A DNA stretch of 64,000 nt. Origin: Herbiconiux sp. L3-i23. GTDB taxonomy: Bacteria; Actinomycetota; Actinomycetes; Actinomycetales; Microbacteriaceae. The position numbers and the translations under genes are program-made. Of the stretch, positions 16,613-25,752 are shown one piece after another. Location: contig NZ_AP025737.1 of assembly GCF_023734115.1 (NCBI RefSeq), positions 1,116,001-1,180,000 on the forward strand. The letters run 5' to 3'. The notes under the pieces are model-generated. The model did no database searches, was not told the DNA's origin, and worked only from the letters and a program-made list of their open reading frames with translations. The stretch's first letter is position 1, and every line of letters begins with the position of its first letter.

Positions 16613-17407
16613 TCACCGGTCGACGAGGGTCATCTCGAAGCCGTAGAGGTCGGGGCGGTAGCAGTGGTGCCCGTACTCGACGGCGGCGCCGTCGGCGTCG
16701 TACGCCGTGCGATCCATCGTGAGCACCGGTGCACCACGGCCGATGTCGAGGAGCAGCCCCTCATCGACGCTCGCCCGCCGGGCGCCGATCCGCTGGCGCG
16801 CGACGCGAAGCGTCACCCCGCGTGCTCGGAGCTCGTGGTAGAGGCCGACGTCGTTGAGTGTCTCGGCCGTGATGTCGGCGAACGCCTCGGGCAGATAGTT
16901 CTCGAGGATCGCGATCGGCACCGCGTCGGCGAACCGGACCCGGCGGATCTTCAGCACCTTCGCGTCGGAGGCGAGGCCCAGCTGATCGGTGACCTCGCTC
17001 GTCGCGTGTGCGAAGGTCACGTCGAGGACGCGTGTCGAGGGCACCCGGCCGGACCGCTCGAGGTCGTCGTGGAGGCTCGTCAGGTCGATCTGTCGGGCGA
17101 CGGAGCCGTGCACGACCTGGGTTCCGACGCCGCGTCGGCGCACGAGGAGACCCTTGTCGACGAGCTCCTGGATCGCCCGACGGACGGTGGGGCGCGAGAG
17201 CGAAAGACGTTCGCTCATCGACACCTCGTTCTCGAGGCGCGCCCCCGGCGGCAGGGCGCCCGAGGAGATCGCGGCCTCGAGGCCCGCAGACAGACGCACC
17301 CACAGAGGGGACACCTGCGTCGTAGGCTGAAGCAACTGCTCGATCGGCAGCACTACCGCCTGTCCACCGTCCAGCATGTGACACCCGCCCCTCGTCTGCA
17401 CTGACAT
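16613..17407 (-). CDS. GntR-family regulator with UTRA ligand domain (HutC subfamily)
   Basis: A 264-residue regulator (starts possible at 17407 or the MLDGGQ Met at 17377). The winged HTH at ~35-105 has LENEVSMSERLSLSRPTVRRAIQELVDKGLLVRRRGVGTQVV. The UTRA domain follows (VLKIRRVRFADAVPIAILENYLP, then PVLTMDRTAYDADGAAVEYGHHCYRPDLYGFEM). UTRA regulators sense sugar phosphates or similar small molecules. It is divergent from the sugar ABC importer operon, 137 bp start to start, with related half-sites in between. It likely represses that operon and itself, and probably forms a transcription unit with the downstream LacI gene. Confidence 0.93.
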   Translation of the reverse strand: MSVQTRGGCHMLDGGQAVVLPIEQLLQPTTQVSPLWVRLSAGLEAAISSGALPPGARLENEVSMSERLSLSRPTVRRAIQELVDKGLLVRRRGVGTQVVHGSVARQIDLTSLHDDLERSGRVPSTRVLDVTFAHATSEVTDQLGLASDAKVLKIRRVRFADAVPIAILENYLPEAFADITAETLNDVGLYHELRARGVTLRVARQRIGARRASVDEGLLLDIGRGAPVLTMDRTAYDADGAAVEYGHHCYRPDLYGFEMTLVDR

Positions 17408-17421
17408 GATGGTCCATATGT

Positions 17422-17484
17422 CATGTTAGTACAAAACCCGGAAATCGTTGGCGGATTCGTCGCGAATGTTCTAACATGCAGAAC
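17422..17484. promoter_or_regulatory. Paired operator half-sites in the GntR / ABC-importer divergent region
   Basis: CATGTTAG at 17422-17429 recurs inverted as CTAACATG at 17471-17478. The second lies in GTTCT-N7-AGAAC (17468-17484), a 17-bp interrupted palindrome about 60 bases upstream of the substrate-binding-protein gene. The first sits 15 bases upstream of the GntR start. The pair fits one regulator binding near both divergent starts, most simply the GntR/UTRA protein. Confidence 0.5.
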
Positions 17485-17543
17485 GGGATCGACCCGACAG
17501 CCGGCAAAGCAGCCGACGGGGTGATTCCAGGAGAGGCATCGCA

Positions 17544-18896
17544 ATGAAGCGCAAGTACGTTGTCGCTGCGTTCACGGCTACCGTGGTCGCCGCGGCGGGA
17601 CTCACCGGCTGCTCCGCAGGAGACAGCGGTGGTGGGGACGGAACCGACGGTCCCGTCACGATCACCATCCTCGAGACCAAGCAGACCAACATCGACGCCA
17701 TCTCGAAAGAGATCCCCGGCTTCGAAGCGGCGATGAAGGAAGAGGGCAAAGACATCAAGGTCGACCTCGTCGCCGACATCCTCACCGATGAGCAGATGCA
17801 GACGAAGGTCACGCAGCAGCTCGTCGCCGGGCAGGCCACCGACATCCTCGACATCGGCGAGAACATGGCGATCGGCTGGGCCGGCGCCGGTTACCTCGCC
17901 CCGCTCGACGATTACCTGAACGACTGGGACGGCTGGGAGCACTACTACCCTGCGGTCAAGGAAGCGATGACGCGTCAGGATGGTTCGATCTATAACCTGC
18001 CCTCCGGTGCGGGTGTGCTGAACCTCTTCTACCGCAAGGACATCCTCGAGCAGGTCGGCGTCGACACCTCCCAGCCTGAGACCTGGGATGAACTGATCGA
18101 GCGCCTCGTGCAGGTACGGGACGCGACCGGCGACAACCCCATCGTGGTCCCGGCCGGCACGGCGTGGGGTGGCGGCACCTGGGGTGAGGGCTTCCAGCCC
18201 CTCCTCGGCGGCACCGACAAGGAGTACTACGACAGCGAGACCGGCACCTGGGACCTCGAGAGCCCCGGATGGCTCGCCGTCTTCGACCTCTACGCCGACC
18301 TGGTCGCGAACGACCTGCTGCCGGTCGCCGACCTGCAGAACCCCAACCCGTGGGAGCCCACGAAGTACGAGAAGTTCCCGGCCGGCGAGATCCAGGTCTC
18401 CGCTCAGGGCACCTGGGGCTGGAAGTTCGACTGGGGCCCCGAGGGTGCGACTCCCATCGAGGGTCTGACCGAGAAGGTGTCGACCTGGCAGTGGCCCGGT
18501 CTCCGCGACGGTGACGAGCCTTACGGCTGGAGCAGCACCGGCGGCGGTTACGCCATCACCGAGGATTCCGAGAACAAGGAAGCCGCCTTCGAGTTCATCA
18601 AGTACCTCTCGAGTGGCAAGCCGCTCGCCGAGCAGCTGGTGGCCTCGGGTGCAGCGTCGGCCCGTGACGACCTCGACGATGTCGCGCCCTACTCCGAGGA
18701 ACCGCAGCTGCTGCAGGCCGGTGAGGACCTCAAGGAGAGCGTCTTCATCGTGACCGGCGACGGTGCCGAGCAGATCGCTCAGGCTGTCGCGTCCGCCACG
18801 GAGCTGATCCTCAGTGGCGCAAGCGGGCAGGAGGCGTACGACGCGTTCGTCGCGAACGCCACCGAGCTCCTCGGACCCGCATTGGTGAAGGAGTGA
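17544..18896 (+). CDS. Sugar ABC transporter substrate-binding lipoprotein
   Basis: An extracellular solute-binding protein (SBP_bac_1, CUT1 type) of 450 residues anchored by a lipid. The signal peptide MKRKYVVAAFTATVVAAAG ends in the lipobox LTGC with Cys23, followed by a Gly/Asp-rich linker. The mature domain shows ILDIGENMAIGWAGAGYLAPLDDYL, YNLPSGAGVLNLFYRKDIL and the late GGGYAITEDSENKEAAFEFIKYLSS, typical of oligosaccharide binders. RBS GGAGAG precedes the ATG. First gene of a coupled operon with two permeases. No ATPase is in the operon, so a shared MsiK-like ATPase elsewhere probably powers it (known for CUT1 systems in actinobacteria; inferred here). Confidence 0.94.
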   Translation: MKRKYVVAAFTATVVAAAGLTGCSAGDSGGGDGTDGPVTITILETKQTNIDAISKEIPGFEAAMKEEGKDIKVDLVADILTDEQMQTKVTQQLVAGQATDILDIGENMAIGWAGAGYLAPLDDYLNDWDGWEHYYPAVKEAMTRQDGSIYNLPSGAGVLNLFYRKDILEQVGVDTSQPETWDELIERLVQVRDATGDNPIVVPAGTAWGGGTWGEGFQPLLGGTDKEYYDSETGTWDLESPGWLAVFDLYADLVANDLLPVADLQNPNPWEPTKYEKFPAGEIQVSAQGTWGWKFDWGPEGATPIEGLTEKVSTWQWPGLRDGDEPYGWSSTGGGYAITEDSENKEAAFEFIKYLSSGKPLAEQLVASGAASARDDLDDVAPYSEEPQLLQAGEDLKESVFIVTGDGAEQIAQAVASATELILSGASGQEAYDAFVANATELLGPALVKE

Positions 18897-19834
18897 CGTC
18901 GATCATCGACGCACCCGTCGCGGCGCAGACGGCCACCCGGCCGTCTGCGCCGCGGCGCCGTCGCGCCAGCACCCTGCCCCTCGTCCTCCTCCTGCTGGGC
19001 CCCTCGGCGGTCCTGATCGTCCTGTTCATCGTGATGCCCGCCGTCTACGGCATCTGGCTGAGCCTCACGAACACCCAGCTCACCGGTTTCGCAGCGCGCG
19101 ATCCCAAGTTCGTCGGAATCGACAACTACACCTACCTCCTCGCGAGCGCCGACTTCATCGCCTCGCTCGGTCAGACCGGCACCTTCTTGTTCTGGTCGGC
19201 CATCGTCGGCCAGACCGTGCTCGGCATGCTGGCCGCCATCCTGCTCAGCCGGCCATGGATCCGCGGCAAGGGCTTCTTCGGAGCCGCGCTGCTGATGCCC
19301 ATGGTCGTGCCCGAGGTCGTCGCGTCCCTCACCTGGGCGAGCGTGCTGGCGACGAGCCCCGAGGGAACCCTGAACCGGCTCACCGGCGTGTTCGGGGCCG
19401 AGCCGACCGCCTGGTTGCAGACGGCGCCCATGCTCGCGATCATCCTCGTGAACATCTGGCGCGGTCTCGCCTTCGCGATGATCATGTTCCAGGCCGCCCT
19501 CGAGGACGTCCCCGCCGAACTGATCGAAGCCGCCCGTGTCGACGGCGCGCGGGCGGTCCAGGTCTTCCGCCATGTCACGCTTCCGCTGATCCGCGGTCCG
19601 GTGTTCCTCTATCTCCTGCTCACGACCATCAGCACCGTCGGTGTGTTCGGTCTCGTGTACTTCCTCACCCGCGGCGGCCCCGGTGGGCAGACCCGCATCG
19701 CCGCCATCTACATCTACGAGCGGGCACTGCAGTTCTCGCAGATCGGCATCGGCAGCGCCGCGTCGATCATCCTGCTCGCCATCGTCGTCGTGCTGGGCTT
19801 CGTGTACGTGCGCCTGGCGAAGGTAGAGGTGTGA
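18893..19834 (+). CDS. Sugar ABC transporter permease (MalF-like)
   Basis: An integral membrane permease of 313 residues, BPD_transp_1 family. The hydrophobic helices start at ~LPLVLLLLGPSAVLIVLFIVMPAVYGIWLSL. The EAA loop that contacts the ATPase is visible as PAELIEAARVDGARAVQVFRHVTLPLIRGPV (~residues 203-233; EAARVDGA core). The GTG at 18893 overlaps the binding-protein stop, so translation is coupled. N-terminal ~20 residues are cytosolic and Arg/Pro-rich. Pairs with the next gene to form the heterodimeric channel. Confidence 0.93.
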   Translation: MTSIIDAPVAAQTATRPSAPRRRRASTLPLVLLLLGPSAVLIVLFIVMPAVYGIWLSLTNTQLTGFAARDPKFVGIDNYTYLLASADFIASLGQTGTFLFWSAIVGQTVLGMLAAILLSRPWIRGKGFFGAALLMPMVVPEVVASLTWASVLATSPEGTLNRLTGVFGAEPTAWLQTAPMLAIILVNIWRGLAFAMIMFQAALEDVPAELIEAARVDGARAVQVFRHVTLPLIRGPVFLYLLLTTISTVGVFGLVYFLTRGGPGGQTRIAAIYIYERALQFSQIGIGSAASIILLAIVVVLGFVYVRLAKVEV

Positions 19835-19835
19835 C

Positions 19836-20717
19836 ATGACCGCCATCGAGACCCGCCCCGCGGCACCCGTTCCGATCCTTCGTCGACGCCGCCCGCTCCG
19901 CCCGGTCGATGTCCTGCAGCGCTTCATCGGCTACGCGCTGATCGTCCTGCTCACTCTGTTCTGCCTCGTCCCGTTCCTCTGGGTCGTCTTCAGCGCCGTC
20001 GACGCGAACGCCGGCGCGACAGTGCAGTGGCCCGAATTCTCGTTCGACAACTTCGTGAAGTTCTTCACGGCGTCCGGCACACCGCTGCTGCTGGTGAACA
20101 GCCTCGTGATCGCGATCTCTTCGACCGCGTTGAACCTGGCCCTCGGAATCGCGGGCGGTTACGCGCTCTCGCGCTTCAACTTCCCTGGACGCCGCTTCTT
20201 CATGTTCAGCATCCTGCTGATCCGCGTCATCCCGGCGCCGGCGACGATCGTCGCGCTGTACCTGATCATGGTGAACCTGGGGCTCGCGAACACCCTGTTC
20301 GGGCTCATCATCGTGCAGGCGGTGAGCGGCCTGCCGGTCACCCTCTGGCTGATGAAGGGCACCATCGACGCGGTGCCGATCGAGCTCGAGGAGGCGGCGT
20401 GGACCGACGGCAACACCCGTCTGCAGGCGGCATACCGCATCGTGCTGCCGCTGATCGGACCGGGTCTCGGCGCCGCGGCGATGCTCATGTTCATGGGCTC
20501 ATGGGGCGACTTCCTCACGCCGCTCGTGCTGCTGCAGGACCAGGACCTGTACCCGCTCGCGATCGGCCTGTTCCGCGCGTTCAGTGAGCGCAACATCGTC
20601 GACTGGGGTCTGCTGGCCGCGAGCGCGATCGTCTACGTCCTGCCTCCCGCTGTGCTCTACATGCTCGTGCGCAAGCACCTGCTGAAGTCGAGCCTCGGTG
20701 GAGCGTTGAAGGGATGA
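19836..20717 (+). CDS. Sugar ABC transporter permease (MalG-like)
   Basis: The second CUT1 permease, 293 residues. The N-terminal cytosolic Arg-rich segment (RRRRPLRPVDVLQRF) is followed by transmembrane helices. The EAA loop reads PIELEEAAWTDGNTRLQAAYRIVLPLIGPGL (EEAAWTDG core). LPVTLWLMKGTIDAVP precedes it as usual for MalG homologues. It starts one base after the first permease stop and overlaps the Gfo/Idh gene by ATGA. Function: imports a carbohydrate, probably an oligosaccharide trimmed by the GH enzymes of the same operon. Confidence 0.93.
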   Translation: MTAIETRPAAPVPILRRRRPLRPVDVLQRFIGYALIVLLTLFCLVPFLWVVFSAVDANAGATVQWPEFSFDNFVKFFTASGTPLLLVNSLVIAISSTALNLALGIAGGYALSRFNFPGRRFFMFSILLIRVIPAPATIVALYLIMVNLGLANTLFGLIIVQAVSGLPVTLWLMKGTIDAVPIELEEAAWTDGNTRLQAAYRIVLPLIGPGLGAAAMLMFMGSWGDFLTPLVLLQDQDLYPLAIGLFRAFSERNIVDWGLLAASAIVYVLPPAVLYMLVRKHLLKSSLGGALKG

Positions 20718-21859
20718 CGCACATGTCAGAGCCTGCCCGGCTTCCCGTTCTGGTCGTCGGCGCAGGCGCGATGGGTGGCGAGTGGATCCGCATGCTCGCG
20801 AAGTCGTCGCACGCCGAGCCGGTGGGTGTCGTCGACCTCAACGTGGACCTCGCGAAGTCGACGGTCACGGCGGCCGGACTCGACATCGCCGTCGGCGCCT
20901 CGCTCGTCGAGGTGGCCGAGGCGTCGGGTGCTCAGGCGGTCGTCAACGTGACGGTGCCGCAGGCGCACCGCGTGGTCAACGAGCAGGCGTTGCGGGCGGG
21001 ACTCCCGGTGCTCTGCGAGAAGCCGCTGGCTCCGACGATCTCTGAGGCGCTGCGCCAGGTGGCCCTCGCGGACCTCACCGGCCAGTTGCTGATGGTGAGC
21101 CAGAACCGGCGCTACTTCGATCACCTGGCGGCGTTCCGTCAGGCGGTCGGTGCGCTCGGCCCGCTCGGTGCCGTGCACTCGCAGTTCTTCCACGAGGACC
21201 ACGAGCCCGGCTTCCGCGAGCAGATGGCGCATCCACTGCTCGTCGACATGTCGGTGCACCACTTCGACATGCTGCGCTTCCTGAGCGACGACGAGCCGGT
21301 CAGCGTGCGCTGCGACTCGTGGAACCCGTCGTGGAGCTGGTTCAAGGGCGACGCGGCGGCGACCGCGACGTTCGAGCTCGCCTCCGGTGCCCGCTTCATC
21401 TACTCCGGCAGCCGGGCGACCCCGGGTTTGCAGACCTCGTGGAACGGCGACTGGCACGTCTACGCCGAGAAGGGGGCCGCCCACTGGGACGGCGACTTCG
21501 TCGTCGAGACCGACGCCGAGGGCGTCCCGATCGAGGTGCGGCACGGCAGTGAGGGCATCGAGGGCTCCCTGGAGGAGTTCGTCGCCTCGCTGCGGTCGGG
21601 CGTCACCCCGCAGAACGAGGTGCGCACCAACGTGCTGACCCTCGCCATGGTCGAGGGCGCGATCCGCAGCAGCGACCGCGGCGGCGAGAAGGTCGTTCTC
21701 GCCGACCTGCTCGAAGAGTCGCTCGCTCAGGCCATCGCCGACGAGCAGAGCGACGACATCGCAGATCTTCTGCGCTCATGGACCAGTGCCAAAGACGGCA
21801 TCTCCACCCCGGCCTGGGGATCGTCCCCGGCCCCGATCGCCTCAGGAGGCGCCCGATGA
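20714..21859 (+). CDS. Gfo/Idh/MocA-family oxidoreductase
   Basis: An NAD(P)-dependent sugar or inositol dehydrogenase-like protein of 381 residues. The N-terminal Rossmann domain has [19 protein letters not shown] (~10-28), and the family EKP motif appears as [16 protein letters not shown] (~97-112). [16 protein letters not shown] and [26 protein letters not shown] contain the conserved C-terminal catalytic region (D and H of MSVHHFD). ATGA overlaps on both sides place it firmly in the operon, so it probably oxidises a sugar released or imported by this locus. Substrate unknown. Confidence 0.9.
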   Translation: MTHMSEPARLPVLVVGAGAMGGEWIRMLAKSSHAEPVGVVDLNVDLAKSTVTAAGLDIAVGASLVEVAEASGAQAVVNVTVPQAHRVVNEQALRAGLPVLCEKPLAPTISEALRQVALADLTGQLLMVSQNRRYFDHLAAFRQAVGALGPLGAVHSQFFHEDHEPGFREQMAHPLLVDMSVHHFDMLRFLSDDEPVSVRCDSWNPSWSWFKGDAAATATFELASGARFIYSGSRATPGLQTSWNGDWHVYAEKGAAHWDGDFVVETDAEGVPIEVRHGSEGIEGSLEEFVASLRSGVTPQNEVRTNVLTLAMVEGAIRSSDRGGEKVVLADLLEESLAQAIADEQSDDIADLLRSWTSAKDGISTPAWGSSPAPIASGGAR

Positions 21860-22704
21860 CCGTTGCTGCACCGAGCAGCTCGACCCCCGAGAAGAAGGCC
21901 ATCAGGGTCGTCGTCTGGGGCGAGAACCGACACGAGCAGATCAACGAGGTCGTCCGCGGCATCTACCCGGACGGCATGCACGCCACCATCGCGGGCGGCA
22001 TCACCCGCCTGCTCGGCGACGACGTGACCGTCACCACCCGTGTGCTCGACGACCCCGAGCATGGCATGACCGAGGAACTGCTCGCGCAGACCGACGTGCT
22101 GCTCTGGTGGGGTCACACCGCGCACGAAGAGGTCACCGACGAGGTCGTCGACCGCATCCAGAAGCACGTGCTCGAGGGCATGGGCATCATCGTGCTGCAC
22201 TCGGGGCACCACTCGAAGATCTTCCGCCGCCTCATGGGCACCACCTGCAGCCTGCGCTGGCGCAACGACAACGACGGCGAGCTCGTCTGGACGGTCGCGC
22301 CGCGCCATCCCATCGCGGAAGGCGTGCCGCAGCCGCTGATCATCCCCGGTCAGGAGATGTACGGCGAGTTCTTCGACATCCCCGAACCCGACGAGCTGAT
22401 CTTCATCAGCAGCTTCTCAGGCGGCGAGGTGTTCCGCAGCGGCATCACCTACAACCGCGGGTACGGCAAGGTGTTCTACTTCAGCCCCGGCGACGAGATC
22501 TTCCCGGTCTACCACCACCCCGACGTGCAGCGCGTCATCGCGAACGGCGTGAAGTGGGCCTACTCCGACCGTGCTCGTGAGTCGTACCTGACCACGCCGA
22601 TGTACGTCTCGGGTCAGTTCGACCGCCCGGTTCTGCCGTCGCCCGACGGCCTCGTCGACTACTACACCCGCGAGCTCATCGCGCCGCGGGAGAACGCGGA
22701 ATGA
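21856..22704 (+). CDS. ThuA-domain protein (trehalose-utilisation-like)
   Basis: A 282-residue protein of the ThuA family (class I glutamine-amidotransferase-like fold). Visible are [58 protein letters not shown] and [32 protein letters not shown]. The last segment is the diagnostic ThuA C-terminus. ThuA members co-occur with Gfo/Idh dehydrogenases in disaccharide 3-keto-glycoside pathways; this pairing is seen here directly. The ATG at 21856 has a clear AGGAGG and overlaps the dehydrogenase stop. Cytosolic; exact reaction unproven. Confidence 0.9.
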   Translation: MTVAAPSSSTPEKKAIRVVVWGENRHEQINEVVRGIYPDGMHATIAGGITRLLGDDVTVTTRVLDDPEHGMTEELLAQTDVLLWWGHTAHEEVTDEVVDRIQKHVLEGMGIIVLHSGHHSKIFRRLMGTTCSLRWRNDNDGELVWTVAPRHPIAEGVPQPLIIPGQEMYGEFFDIPEPDELIFISSFSGGEVFRSGITYNRGYGKVFYFSPGDEIFPVYHHPDVQRVIANGVKWAYSDRARESYLTTPMYVSGQFDRPVLPSPDGLVDYYTRELIAPRENAE

Positions 22705-25700
22705 CGGACGAGTCGAACCCGAACGGTCGAGTAAGACTCGACGCCGAGACACTCGCGATGCAGCGGGTGCGACGGTTCACCCGCTTCCGGATCACCCCGG
22801 CGCTGTACCGCGAGGCGCGCCCGGTCGAGGTCACCGCATGGCAGGTGGACGGCGAGCCCGTTCCCTTCGCCACCGCGGTGACGCAGGAATTCGAGCCAAT
22901 CGCGATCGGCGCGCCGTGGGGGCGGCCGTGGGACACGGTGTGGTTCGACGTGCGTGGCGAGGTGCCCGCTGACTGGTCGGCGGAGGAGACCGAGCTGATC
23001 GTCGACCTCGGTTTCGTCGACGAGCAGCCGGGCTTCCAGGCCGAGGCGACCGCGTACCGTCCCGACGGGACGATCGTGAAGGCGATCGAGCCTCGCAACG
23101 CGTGGGTGCCGATCACCGAGCCGGGAGCCTTCCGGCTGCTGCTCGAAGCGGCCGCGAACCCGACGATCCAGGTGCCGTACGAGTACGAGCCGACTCGGCT
23201 CGGGGACAGGGCGACCGCCGGCGACGAGGCGCACTACCGCGTCGTCCGCATCGAGGTCGCCCGCCGCGACATCGTCGTCTGGGAGCTGCTGCAGGACGTG
23301 CTCGCGCTCGACGGGCTCGTGCACATGCTGCCCGCCGACACCGCCCGCCGTGCCGACATCGTGCACGCGCTCGAACGCATGGTCGATGTCATGGACCCCG
23401 ACGACATCTCGGGCACCGCCCAACTCGGGCGCGACGCCCTGGCGCCGGCGCTCGCGATGACGGCTCCGGGCAGCGCCCTGCACGTCACCGCCGTGGGGCA
23501 CGCGCACATCGACTCCGCGTGGCTGTGGCCGACGCGCGAGACGATGCGCAAGGTCGCCCGCACGTTCTCGAACGTCGTCGACCTCATCGAGCGCGACCCC
23601 GAGTTCGTCTTCGCCGCCTCCTCGGCGCAGCAGTACCTGTGGTTGAAGCAGAGCCAGCCCGAGCTGTTCGAGCGGGTGCGCGCCGCGGTCGCGTCCGGTC
23701 GGTTCCGTCCGGTCGGCGGCATGTGGGTCGAGTCCGACACGAACATGCCGAGCGGTGAGGCGCTCGCCCGCCAGTTCGTGCAGGGCAAGAAGTTCTTCCT
23801 CGAGGAGTTCGGCATCGAGAGCGACGAGGTGTGGCTGCCCGACTCGTTCGGCTACAGCGCCGCGCTGCCGCAGATCGCCCGCGCTGCCGGTGCCCGCTAC
23901 TTCGTGACGCAGAAGCCGTCGTGGAATGAGACGAACCGCATCCCTTATTCGACCTTCCACTGGGAGGGCATCGACGGATCGCGTCTGTTCACCCACCTAC
24001 CCCCGGCGGAGACCTACAACTCCGACCTCGGCGCGCTCGACCTGGCGCGCACCGAGCGCGTCTTCAGCGAGAAGGGCTCGGCCCGCGAGGTGATGGGCCT
24101 GTTCGGGTGGGGCGACGGAGGGGGAGGTCCGACCCGCGAGATGCTGGCACAGGCCGCCCGCAAGCGCGACCTCGAAGGCTCGCCCCGGGTGTCGCTCGGC
24201 GACCCGCACTCGTTCTTCGAGGCGGCCGAAGCTGAGCTGACCTCGCCGCCGGTGTGGGTGGGCGAGATGTACCTCGAACTGCACCGCGGCACGCTCGTGT
24301 CGCAGCAGAAGACGAAGCGGGGCAACCGGCACAGCGAGGCGCTGCTGCGTCAGGCGGAGCTGTGGGCGGCGACCGCCGCGATCCTGCGTGGCACCGAGTA
24401 TCCGGCAGCCGAGCTGCAGGATGCGTGGCGCACGGTGCTGCTGCTGCAGTTCCACGACATCCTGCCCGGCACCTCGATCGCGTGGGTGCACCAGGACGCC
24501 GAAGCCTCCTACGCGCGCGTCGCCGAGGTGCTCGGGCGGATCATCGACGCGTCGCTGACCGCGCTCGCGGGCGACGGCGACACGGCGCTCGCTGCCAACG
24601 CCGGACCGTACCCGCAACGCGGCGTCGGGGCCATGGCTCTCGGGCCGGCCGCCGAGATCATCGCCGCGGCACCGTCGGCCGACGGCGGACTATTCGTGCT
24701 CGAGGACGAACAGCTTCGAGTGACGATCGACGCGCGCGGCACCTTCGTGTCCATCCGCGACCTGGTCGCCGACCGCGAGGTGCTGCCCGAAGGCATGGCG
24801 GGCGGGGTCCTGCACCTGTTGCGCGACACCCCGCGCGAGTGGGATGCCTGGGACATCAACGAAGAGGACCAGCGGACGGGCCGCGAGCTGCTCGACCCGG
24901 TCTCCGTCGCGATCGACGGCGACGCGGTGGCCGTCCGTCACGAGGTCGGCGGGTCGGCGATCGACCTGCGCGTGCGTCTCGAAGACGGTCGGATCGACCT
25001 CGCGTTCGAGATCGACTGGCACGAGTCGCAGAAGCTGCTGAAGCTGAAGTTCCCGATCGACGTGCGGGCCGAGCGGGCGGCGTCCGAGATCCAGTTCGGT
25101 CACCTGCATCGCGCGATCCACCGCAACACGTCGTGGGACTCGGCGCGGTTCGAGACCGTCGCGCACCGCTGGGTGCAGGTCGGTGAGCCGGGCTGGGGGG
25201 TCGCGATCGCGAACGACGTCGTCTACGGCCACGACCTGCGCACCCTGCGCGCACCGTCGGGCAGCCCGATGGTGATGGCGCGGCTGTCGCTGCTGCGCGC
25301 TCCCCGGTATCCGGACCCGTTCGCCGATCAGGGCACGCATTCGTTCACCGTGAGCCTGCGTCCGGGCGGCATCCCCGAGGCGATCGTCGACGGCTACCGC
25401 CAGTCGCTGCCGCCGCGCGCGGTGACCGGGTCGCCGGTCGAGCCGTTGCTCGCGGTGTCGAACCCGGCCATCGTCGTCGAAGCGGTGAAGCTCGCCGAAG
25501 ACGGTAGCGGCGACCTGGTGGTGCGGCTGTACGAAGCGCACGGCGACCGGTCGTCGGGCACCGTGACGACGTCGATCGGGTGGGACACCGTCGAGGCGAC
25601 CGACCTGCTCGAGCGACCTCTCGAGAGCAGCGCCATCCGCTCCACCCACACCCGCCGGGTCGACCTCGAGTTGCGCCCGTTCGAGCTGCTGACGCTGAGA

Positions 25701-25730
25701 TTCAGCACTCCCACCCCCGCTCCCCGATAG
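22701..25730 (+). CDS. Alpha-mannosidase, glycoside hydrolase family 38
   Basis: A zinc-dependent alpha-mannosidase of 1009 residues. The catalytic domain begins ~260 with [12 protein letters not shown], whose H269 and D271 are zinc ligands; nucleophile D381 lies in [27 protein letters not shown] supplies another metal-site His and is diagnostic of GH38. The N-terminal ~250 residues are the bacterial GH38 beta domain. The C-terminal half is the mannosidase beta-sandwich (WAGV-type [19 protein letters not shown]). No signal peptide, so intracellular: it would trim imported manno-oligosaccharides or glycan fragments. Coupled by ATGA to the ThuA gene. Confidence 0.95.
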   Translation: MTDESNPNGRVRLDAETLAMQRVRRFTRFRITPALYREARPVEVTAWQVDGEPVPFATAVTQEFEPIAIGAPWGRPWDTVWFDVRGEVPADWSAEETELIVDLGFVDEQPGFQAEATAYRPDGTIVKAIEPRNAWVPITEPGAFRLLLEAAANPTIQVPYEYEPTRLGDRATAGDEAHYRVVRIEVARRDIVVWELLQDVLALDGLVHMLPADTARRADIVHALERMVDVMDPDDISGTAQLGRDALAPALAMTAPGSALHVTAVGHAHIDSAWLWPTRETMRKVARTFSNVVDLIERDPEFVFAASSAQQYLWLKQSQPELFERVRAAVASGRFRPVGGMWVESDTNMPSGEALARQFVQGKKFFLEEFGIESDEVWLPDSFGYSAALPQIARAAGARYFVTQKPSWNETNRIPYSTFHWEGIDGSRLFTHLPPAETYNSDLGALDLARTERVFSEKGSAREVMGLFGWGDGGGGPTREMLAQAARKRDLEGSPRVSLGDPHSFFEAAEAELTSPPVWVGEMYLELHRGTLVSQQKTKRGNRHSEALLRQAELWAATAAILRGTEYPAAELQDAWRTVLLLQFHDILPGTSIAWVHQDAEASYARVAEVLGRIIDASLTALAGDGDTALAANAGPYPQRGVGAMALGPAAEIIAAAPSADGGLFVLEDEQLRVTIDARGTFVSIRDLVADREVLPEGMAGGVLHLLRDTPREWDAWDINEEDQRTGRELLDPVSVAIDGDAVAVRHEVGGSAIDLRVRLEDGRIDLAFEIDWHESQKLLKLKFPIDVRAERAASEIQFGHLHRAIHRNTSWDSARFETVAHRWVQVGEPGWGVAIANDVVYGHDLRTLRAPSGSPMVMARLSLLRAPRYPDPFADQGTHSFTVSLRPGGIPEAIVDGYRQSLPPRAVTGSPVEPLLAVSNPAIVVEAVKLAEDGSGDLVVRLYEAHGDRSSGTVTTSIGWDTVEATDLLERPLESSAIRSTHTRRVDLELRPFELLTLRFSTPTPAPR

Positions 25731-25752
25731 ATCCGATCCGAAACGAAGTCGA

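Noticed and set aside
21786-22580. 264-codon plus-strand frame within the ThuA gene
   Set aside because: Arg/Pro/His-rich alternative frame of the ThuA gene; no start context.
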